Shown here in pieces: positions 57,215 through 64,000 of a DNA stretch of 64,000 nt. Origin of the DNA: Topomyia yanbarensis (taxonomy: Eukaryota; Arthropoda; Insecta; Diptera; Culicidae); the NCBI RefSeq assembly GCF_030247195.1, contig NC_080672.1, positions 304,265,115 to 304,329,114 on the forward strand, in the 5' to 3' direction. A program made the translations under genes and the position numbers. Under the pieces are notes generated by a model that was not told the DNA's origin, searched no databases, and saw only the letters and a list, made by a program, of their open reading frames with translations. Each line of letters opens with the position of its first letter. Position 1 is the stretch's first letter.

Positions 57215-60002
57215 CAGTAAGATTCCGTTTTGGATCGTTCCGTTTTTGGCATGCTCTCTTGTTGGCACACTCCGATTTTGGCAACAAATGGGTTCCGTTT
57301 TTGGCAACATTTTTGTTGTACATAATAAATCTTTTAAAAATGTGCAATTGATATTTGTTTGTATCAATTGATATCACATTTGATTTTATTTCCAAACTTG
57401 GGAGACATATTAACCATATTTTTTTTAATTTTGTTGAAAATTGTCTCATAGTTTCAATACCAGCTCCCAGTATAAACTCACTTGTTAAAACATTGTCACT
57501 GTTATGAGTAATATTAGGCACAACTTATTTTTTCAGTTTACCATAAAATTTCGCATGAATTCATTAAATTTAATTTTTCTAGTGCATAAGCACATATGGA
57601 TCGTTTTACATTTTCTTTTCTTATGGATCGTTTTGTAAATATCTATGAACCATAATTTAACGTTCGATATATGAATCAATTCTAATGTTCATTTTTACAT
57701 CTTCTATGGATCAAGAACAATTATTTAGCAAACATTTTCATCAAATTTATGGAACTTTTTCTGACATTTTATTGCTCCATTTTGTAATACCGTGGAACAT
57801 TTTTGTCGATATTATAGAACATATCGACGTGTTTCAATGTACATTGTTAATATTCTATGGATCAATGTCAGTTAATTTATGGCGCAAAATGTATCATTTT
57901 ATGGAACATTTCCAATATTTTTATGGGGCATTGGTTGATTTTAATTGCTCTTTTATTACTATTTTAGTGCTCTTTTGCGATCATTTTATGGTTCAATTTT
58001 ATATAATCTATGGATCAAATCACCCTTTTTATGGATCATTCACACTGTTTTATGGATTTTCAGTTTTGTTTTATGGAACATGGACAACTTTTTTATGGAT
58101 CGTTTTACAATTCTTTATGGATTATTTTAAATATTTTATATGCAAAAGTACATTTTCCCTGTATTATTAATGTACAATATAACTGGTAATAGTGTAACTA
58201 GTGTCTGACGGAATCAATTTTTATAGTAAGACTCATAGTCTGTGCACTTTAAGAGTCAAGTACAGAGGAATGCGCTACACTGCATAATAAGATTAGTTCT
58301 GGAGTAAATTTTCAATTGAACCTTAGTTACATTGTGAGCCTCTTTCTCTTTGGATTATTACGATATCAATACAAAACTAAATTTCCAGCACATATCGAAA
58401 GCTGATCATAGTGCGTCCCAAAGCCGTATTTAGAATACAAAACTGATGCCCCCCAAATAGTTTGGTGTATCTTTGTGATGTCTTTGGCAAGGTTGAGGTG
58501 TTCAAAGTATCGATTGTTTAGATGTGTGAAGTTTACCTGCGCAATGCCCTACAATATTATACGTTTCATTGGAAACGATCCATTCAATCATTTTGATGCG
58601 ACGAATTGAATTGGCGTATTTGATAATAAATACTCAAAAACGTTGAAAAATATGTATTACCCAAGTTTAATGTGTGCTAATTATTAGCTATAACTGAATT
58701 TGTCAACAAAAGTGACTGAAAACTGAGCTTCTAAAGTTTCAGGTTTTCGTATGTTTTACTTACAGTAAGGTTTTTACACAAAATTGCACCACCTTTTATT
58801 AAAGTGTCATTCAACCCATAAGAAATACATTGCGACGAATCGTGCGCCTAATAGCGAATCTTGCTGCGACGAAAAATAATCGTCGCGTCTCTTTTGGAAA
58901 AGCACGGACAATATAATAACACAAATGAATTGAAGAAAGTTTGATGAATAAACAAGGCTATCTATAATGGTTAATTTGTTATGATTTCTTTTAAAGAGTT
59001 TAGGTAGGGTGGCTCTTGAAAAATAGGGTTGCTTATATTATCTTTTATAGTGTTAATTTCTTGCAAATGCATTGTTCTAGAAATTTTTGGAACTTTTTTG
59101 GAGCGCATTTTCACTGTAACACTGGTGTTTCAATCCCTTTTTTTTAAGCAGTTGCAAGTGATTTTTACAACAAAAATAGTTTCCTTTAAACCTAATTATC
59201 TTCAAACATTGCAATTATATTTTCAATCTATCAATTTCATCTGGAAGATCGACGATGGGTTGGTTATGAAGAACAAAATTTATTTATTTTTCAAAAAAGC
59301 TATCATTTTTAAGCCAAATTGTTCATTAATATTCACGAAAGAAAAAATAATAATCCAAGGAGCGAATCTCATGATAACATTTATAACTCTTTGAAGCTAT
59401 TATTGTATATTTTCGAAGATTTAGGAATAAAACACTTATTTCTAGATATATTTTTCATAAAAACTATTAAAACTCATTTTCTAGAGTTTTCTTTTTTAAA
59501 TGTCATGTAGCGCCATCTACATAAGTTATAAAGTATAAATGTCTTCAGTACATGTGTTAAAAATATCAAACAAGGAACTTTGCCGAAGAAAGTTTTTTGA
59601 TAGAACACCTCTGTCAAAAGACAGAACTATGCTAGATCAGTTTCTACTTATATTGATCAAAACCAAAGTTGTCAAAATAATGATCATATCAATCTAAGAT
59701 ACTTTTCTAAAGACGCTAATCCTCCAGGATATATACCCAGGGTGCTAGAGGTTTTGACCGTCTAAAGTAGCACTCTGCCCCGCTGTACGACGTCTGAATT
59801 TGATAAAAACATGAATTAAACTGAATTTGCTTATTTTTTCTTTCATCTCATTCCATTTCACATGTGATTAAAAATTCTTGAAACATTTTTGAAATCGTAA
59901 ATTCAAAAACCAAACTTAAAAAATAAGGTTCCGTTTTTGGCACGGTTCCGGTTTTGGCAACTGAAAAAAAATAAAATTGTTGCCAAATACGGAATCCTAC
60001 TG
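57215..60002 (+). mobile_element. pogo/Tc1-like non-autonomous DNA transposon, 2.8 kb
   Basis: Left end CAGTAAGATTCCGTTTTGG; right end is the inverse of CAGTAGGATTCCGTATTTGG. Both are flanked by TA (57213-57214 and 60003-60004). Several TTCCGTTTTTGGCA-like motifs lie just inside both ends. TA duplication and CAGT ends fit Tc1/mariner, pogo type. The interior has no DDE transposase; the largest ORF (57685-58170) is made of repeated TATGGATC-type sequence and is not considered real. Confidence 0.75.
57590..58135 (+). repeat. Degenerate TATGGATC/TATGGAAC repeats
   Basis: The octamer TTATGGATC or TATGGAACA recurs at irregular spacing, many times in about 550 bp, often followed by TTTTA or ATTTT. 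It resembles an old minisatellite inside the pogo-like element. Confidence 0.6.
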
Positions 60003-60013
60003 TAATAGATACC

Positions 60014-61404
60014 ACACTGAGCAAAAAGCATCTGAGAATTTCATAAGTCTCGGCATATGAACCAACCTTCTGACGATGTCATTGAACGCTTTAGAATGTC
60101 ATAGGCAGGCTTATGAATTCATTGATCTTTATTCATGCACTCTATAGACGTACAAATAATGTATTTCATAAAACAGTCTTATGACTTCGCTCCAATATAT
60201 GCCTTTAAGAATTTCATAAGTTTTTCTCATGAAACCCATTTGAGATCTGTTATTGATTCTATAAAATTGTATTTTGTTTTTCATAAACGTCACTTTTGTG
60301 AAAAGTTCATAATTGTTTCTTATGAATTCAGTACTGGCCTGGACGGCCAACCAGGAGTTAATAGTTTCAACACTTTTTGATTACCGCTGTTTGAAACAAA
60401 AGAAGTGAGATTTTCAGTCAAATTGCAACAATTTTAAATTGTTTTTAAGTCATTGAATAAATTACTGTGAGCATTAAATCTGTTTACATGGTTATGATTT
60501 TTACAGAAGATATCCGATTATTTGAAATGAAATAAATTGTGCATATAATTAGTGTCTGACGCGTATTTTATTATTATCAAAATCATTTGAGAAGTAACAA
60601 TCATTATCATTCAGTTGTTAAGTCCAGTTTCCCAGTTGTCTAAGCCCAGTTTCCCAAGAAATATTGACGAAGCGTTGCTCATTATGTACAAATTTTAATA
60701 TTTAATGAGAGTTTTCTCTTCAATCTTCTGAAGGGATCTATACTTGGCGGTTAATTTGTCCCGAATTGAGTTCCACAAGATGACCACACGAATGAACTCA
60801 TGAGGGATGACGTTCATGTTTCACAATTCTCAGTGATTTGTTTACTTTGTCAGTTGCGTGAGTTCGAGTGCAACGGGTGCCCATCTGTTACATTCAAACT
60901 CACGTAACTCCCATGTAAACAAACCACCGAGAATTATTAAACGAAGTTCATCCGGCTCATTTTGTGGGGTTATGTCGGTTGGTGTAAAACCTAATATCCT
61001 CTCAAGGTTGTTTTTACTGTTGATCTTTTGTCTACTAAAAATGCTCGAGAAATGTCAGCCATGTTCTTTTTTTATATAAATGCACAATAATATCCATAAA
61101 TAGAAAACTCATGGCATTCATTCGAACATTGTAATGAATTTCATAAGACTGTTCTATGGATATCGTTATTTCTACTATGTTTTCTATTTATAAATGTCAG
61201 CAATTTTCATAAATGGGCACCTATGGCGTTCATTCGGACATTTTCATAAATTTCATAAGACTGTCTTATGAAAATAATAAGAGATGGATTTGGAAAATTT
61301 CCCCTCCAAATCATAAAACAGATTTATAAAATCCATTTAAAATCCTTATGTCTGAAAGTCATAAGACGTTTTTATGGAAATTCAATGTAAATTTTGCTCG
61401 GTGT
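60014..61404 (+). mobile_element. MITE with ACACYGAGCAAAA ends, 1.4 kb
   Basis: Left end ACACTGAGCAAAAAGCATC and the inverse of the right end, ACACCGAGCAAAATTTACATT. Many TTCATAAG / CTTATGAA motifs occur in both orientations inside. It starts only about 10 bp after the pogo-like element. No transposase. Target duplication not clear. Confidence 0.7.
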
Positions 61405-61524
61405 AGCATTTCATTCTACTCATGAAATGACGTGCCAGTTTCAAGCATACACGGAAGATACAATGATAACACACCAGAAAAAAAAGAAAGCTCTTTTTTT
61501 CAGAGCTGAATACAAGCAAACTTA

Positions 61525-61755
61525 TTGAAAAGGTCCTATGTGCAAATGAGAGCCTCTTTTTGTTTACTTTCTCTTCCGCTAATAACTCGGTCGCATTTGC
61601 GTTTGCTGCTTAACTCTTTGCATAATATGCTAGTCAAAACCATGCTCTTCCAATATGTACTGGATCATTATTGGAAAGATTAATGGTAATGCCGTGATAA
61701 TCGGAAGAGAAAGTAAACAAAGAGAGGCTCTCTTTTGCACATAGGTCCATTTCAA
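61525..61755 (+). mobile_element. 231-bp MITE with about 54-bp inverted repeats
   Basis: The arm starting TTGAAAAGGTCCTATGTGCA and running to CTCTTCCG (61578) pairs with the inverse arm from CGGAAGAG (61702) to 61755 with few mismatches. The middle is about 120 bp. No coding. Confidence 0.85.
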
Positions 61756-61848
61756 AAAGTACGCGAGAATAAATGGATTGGCGATGGGGTGGTTTAGTGC
61801 GAGAGCCGTGCTCTCTTGTTCTTTAAATTATATGTGGCGTCGGGTGCG

Positions 61849-61913
61849 TAAACAGATAAATTCACCACAGCGCGCGCTCCAAAGTGCACCGTGGTGAATT
61901 TATCTGTGTGTTT
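61849..61913 (+). repeat. Short hairpin with perfect 17-bp arms
   Basis: ACAGATAAATTCACCAC (61852-61868) and its exact reverse complement (61891-61907) enclose a 22-base GC-rich loop. The stem can be extended slightly by AAAC/GTTT-like flanks. Tiny foldback element or a candidate small-RNA hairpin. Confidence 0.8.
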
Positions 61914-62561
61914 CCTCTGGCAAGCCGTAGTGCGTACTGGTTGTTTCGTTGTGTAAAGGAGATGGTGTTGGCTTATTGGATGCTGATATTATGATTTTTT
62001 GTTGATGATTTGATACGAGTTACTTCGGAAAGTTTATTTGCGAGTTTATAGAGCATTTTTAGACTACCAGGGGAAACCTAAAATACTCGGAGCAAACGAA
62101 GAAAAAGTCATCGTGCTATAAACACATTTTCCATAAAACAGATTAATTGTATCCACATTAAGCCCGGCTTATTTTATGTGCGGCTAAATGACGCAATGTG
62201 CATTTTACTTATTTTGTTTGCAAATATCGCGGCTAGACAAGTGAAAAGCTCCATTATTGTGAAAACTCCACTCTAAGATACCTGCTTGGTTAAGGTTCGA
62301 GCATATCATAATTTATGAAAACATGGGGTAAACCGCGTCTCCTAAGGAAATATGATCATAGTTTAGCTATAGAACGTTAATTGGGAGAATTTAATAAATA
62401 TCATTCAACCAACATTTCCCCCTGTAATCGCAATCATAACGCTTTGAAAAATGTTCAAAATTTTAATAATTCACAACAACGGGACAAAAAACTCGTTGGA
62501 CTAACACGTAATTTTGTTTTTTGTCGAGATTTCACAAAAGTGTAGCTTTAAATCGTCTTAG
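61914..62561 (+). other. Spacer, no gene seen
   Basis: AT-rich, no recognised features. Confidence 0.35.
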
Positions 62562-63056
62562 GTTATGCAATTATTAGGTTTTCAAAACAATTGTTCATTT
62601 TTAGATTAGAAAGGTGGGTAGGTAATGTCAACAACATTACCGAAATGAAGTAGCATACATTTAAAGTTGTTAATACGAATGCTGCAATTTTTACTAATTT
62701 CTGAAAGGTTTTATTAAAATAAGTTATTTCGGTATTTCTAATGGAAATAGCGAAATAACGGTACAAGTATATACGATTCCCTACTGTTGCCAAACGAATT
62801 GTTTCACTCTCATTAAATGCTATTTTCAGGGTTACCATATGAGAATAAATATGTTGGAATATTTTAGGTTTACGTGTACCGATATTTCGGTATTTCAATT
62901 AGAAATAACGAAATAGCTGGTTTTAATATAACGTATCAGAAGATAGTCAAAATTGTGCATTCTACTTCACTCTCTGACATGACATGTCTCTCTCATTACC
63001 CACCTATCTTTTTTCAAAAAGCGGTCATAAATCCTACAATGTTTAGCATGCACAAC
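62562..63056 (+). mobile_element. Foldback element, about 495 bp
   Basis: The left arm (GTTATGCAATTATTAGG ... AGGTGGGTAGGTAATG ... TTATTTCGGTATTTCTAAT) is the inverse of the right arm (ending ...TTAGCATGCACAAC). The reverse ORF on the left arm and the forward ORF on the right arm encode similar peptides (RYFAISIRNTEI / RYFGISIRNNEI), which directly reflects the palindrome and not a gene. Confidence 0.8.
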
Positions 63057-63950
63057 TTTTCAGAACAATGACCATTGTCAAAAATCATACAATTCCATTA
63101 AGAGATGTCTATCTATTTTGCATTTTCGATAGTTTCTCAAAATGATTTAGTCTACAAACTTGCAATAGGCTACTAACAGTTAAAATAGTACACAGTTCTT
63201 AGCCCGAATAAATTATGAATAAAACCTCGAATAACCTGAATAAATTATATAAAACCAATAAACCGAATAAAATTTAAAAAACGCATTTAATCCAGCTAAC
63301 AGTGTGATGAGATATTTCTTGTAACATATTATAACGATTGAGAACATTTACAACATCACGTTTCACGATGTTTTTGATAACACATACTACATGGGATAGT
63401 GGTAGGCCCCAGAGAAACGCTCAAATCAACATCTTCGGATTAGACCGGTGCGCCGCCGCCCCACGCCGCCGCCGCCGGTTAGTTTTAACAAACGCCGAGG
63501 CCGAACGGTAGACCAGCCTCCTACGCATTTTTCCCACGCCGACAATTCGCGAACTCGAAAATCGTTGACTCATAATTTTATCCACAAATCTAGGAACATT
63601 ATCTATGGTTCGAATATACGACGTTAACTGTTTCATGATTTATCACATCTTGATCTTTATTTGGTATTAGTGGTTGGGAATTAGATCACAAAATTAAAAA
63701 AGTCGTAATATTTTCTCGGCAATCATTACATGACACTCGGAATATAATTCATGGATCCATTCTAGCTTCGTGGACTGGTTATGATTCCGAGCATATAAGT
63801 TAACAATTTCAAGGAACTCAGACTATTTTTCATGGGTTCGAGAACTGTTTCATGTGTGCTTTTGAATGCCGCTCTGCTCTTTGGTTTTGAAATTTCTATG
63901 TGTGCTATTGTGTACAACTGCTAGCAACCAGTCTCATAGGCGCGAGCATT
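63057..63950 (+). other. Presumed intronic stretch
   Basis: A GCC-rich patch at about 63450-63478 (CCGCCGCC) gives a reverse ORF of Arg/Ala-rich low complexity, not considered real. Nothing else was seen. Confidence 0.35.
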
Positions 63951-64000
63951 AGATACCGTAAACCGGGTGACTTTGATCATCGGGGTGACTTTGATCACTC
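63951..64000 (+). repeat. Start of a GGGTGACTTTGATCA-type repeat
   Basis: GGGTGACTTTGATCA occurs twice in tandem (about 63966 and 63984) up to the window edge, after TACCGTAAACC. It looks like the terminus of a dispersed repeat continuing outside the window. Confidence 0.5.

Noticed and set aside
57685..58170. 161-codon ORF as a gene
   Set aside because: Composed of repeated TATGGATC-type sequence inside a transposon; no recognisable domain.
63421..63636. Reverse Arg-rich ORF
   Set aside because: Low-complexity product of a GCC-rich patch.

Overview
The window looks like nuclear DNA from an insect, most likely a culicine (Aedes-like) mosquito. It is AT-rich and repeat-dominated, with one recognisable host exon among non-LTR retrotransposons, many short inverted-repeat transposons and a large simple-satellite field. 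The species call is inference from the repeat style and from the host exon, which resembles the dipteran EGFR ligand Vein. No tRNA, rRNA, CRISPR or bacterial-type gene was seen.

Layout. 1-4488: internally deleted R1-clade-like non-LTR retrotransposon (copy 1). About 5190-6390: reverse-strand fossil of an I-like ORF2. 6675-10493: copy A of an unclassified long repeat, carrying an hAT-like MITE with a near-perfect 88-bp palindrome nested in it. 10494-17216: mostly gene-free, with short inverted-repeat elements. 17217-23519: apparently full-length I-clade-like non-LTR retrotransposon with a 13-bp target-site duplication, an intact ORF1 and an ORF2 broken by a single-base frameshift. 23690-27900: two more copies of the long repeat, carrying a piggyBac-like MITE and a 331-bp insertion. 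29196-30602: insertion with (TAGAC)n tail, flanked by a 24-bp direct repeat. 33831-35175: vein-like first coding exon, ending in a GTGAGT splice donor. Everything to its right is probably the first intron, or at least intron-like.

The most striking structure lies in that presumed intron. From about 35940 to 45440 there is a satellite field built on one heptad, roughly (A/T)TTC(C/G)A(A/C). It has a 14-bp core (TTTCGAATTTCGAC), a highly homogeneous 7-bp core (CCAAATT, about 2.8 kb without a visible variant) and decayed flanks made of the same motif. A 2322-bp segment that includes part of the 7-bp core is tandemly duplicated (40123-42444 and 42445-44766). The long ORFs across these arrays exist only because the repeat unit has no stop codons; they are not genes.

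48651-52738 holds R1-like copy 2, with internal deletions complementary to those of copy 1. 52985-53765 is a diverged tandem repeat of about 330 bp. 55524-63056 is a dense run of inverted-repeat DNA elements: a 1.2-kb foldback, a TA-flanked pogo/Tc1-like element, three further MITEs or foldbacks and a short perfect hairpin. No genes cooperate here as a pathway. The functional unit is the vein-like exon; the rest is transposon and satellite turnover around it.
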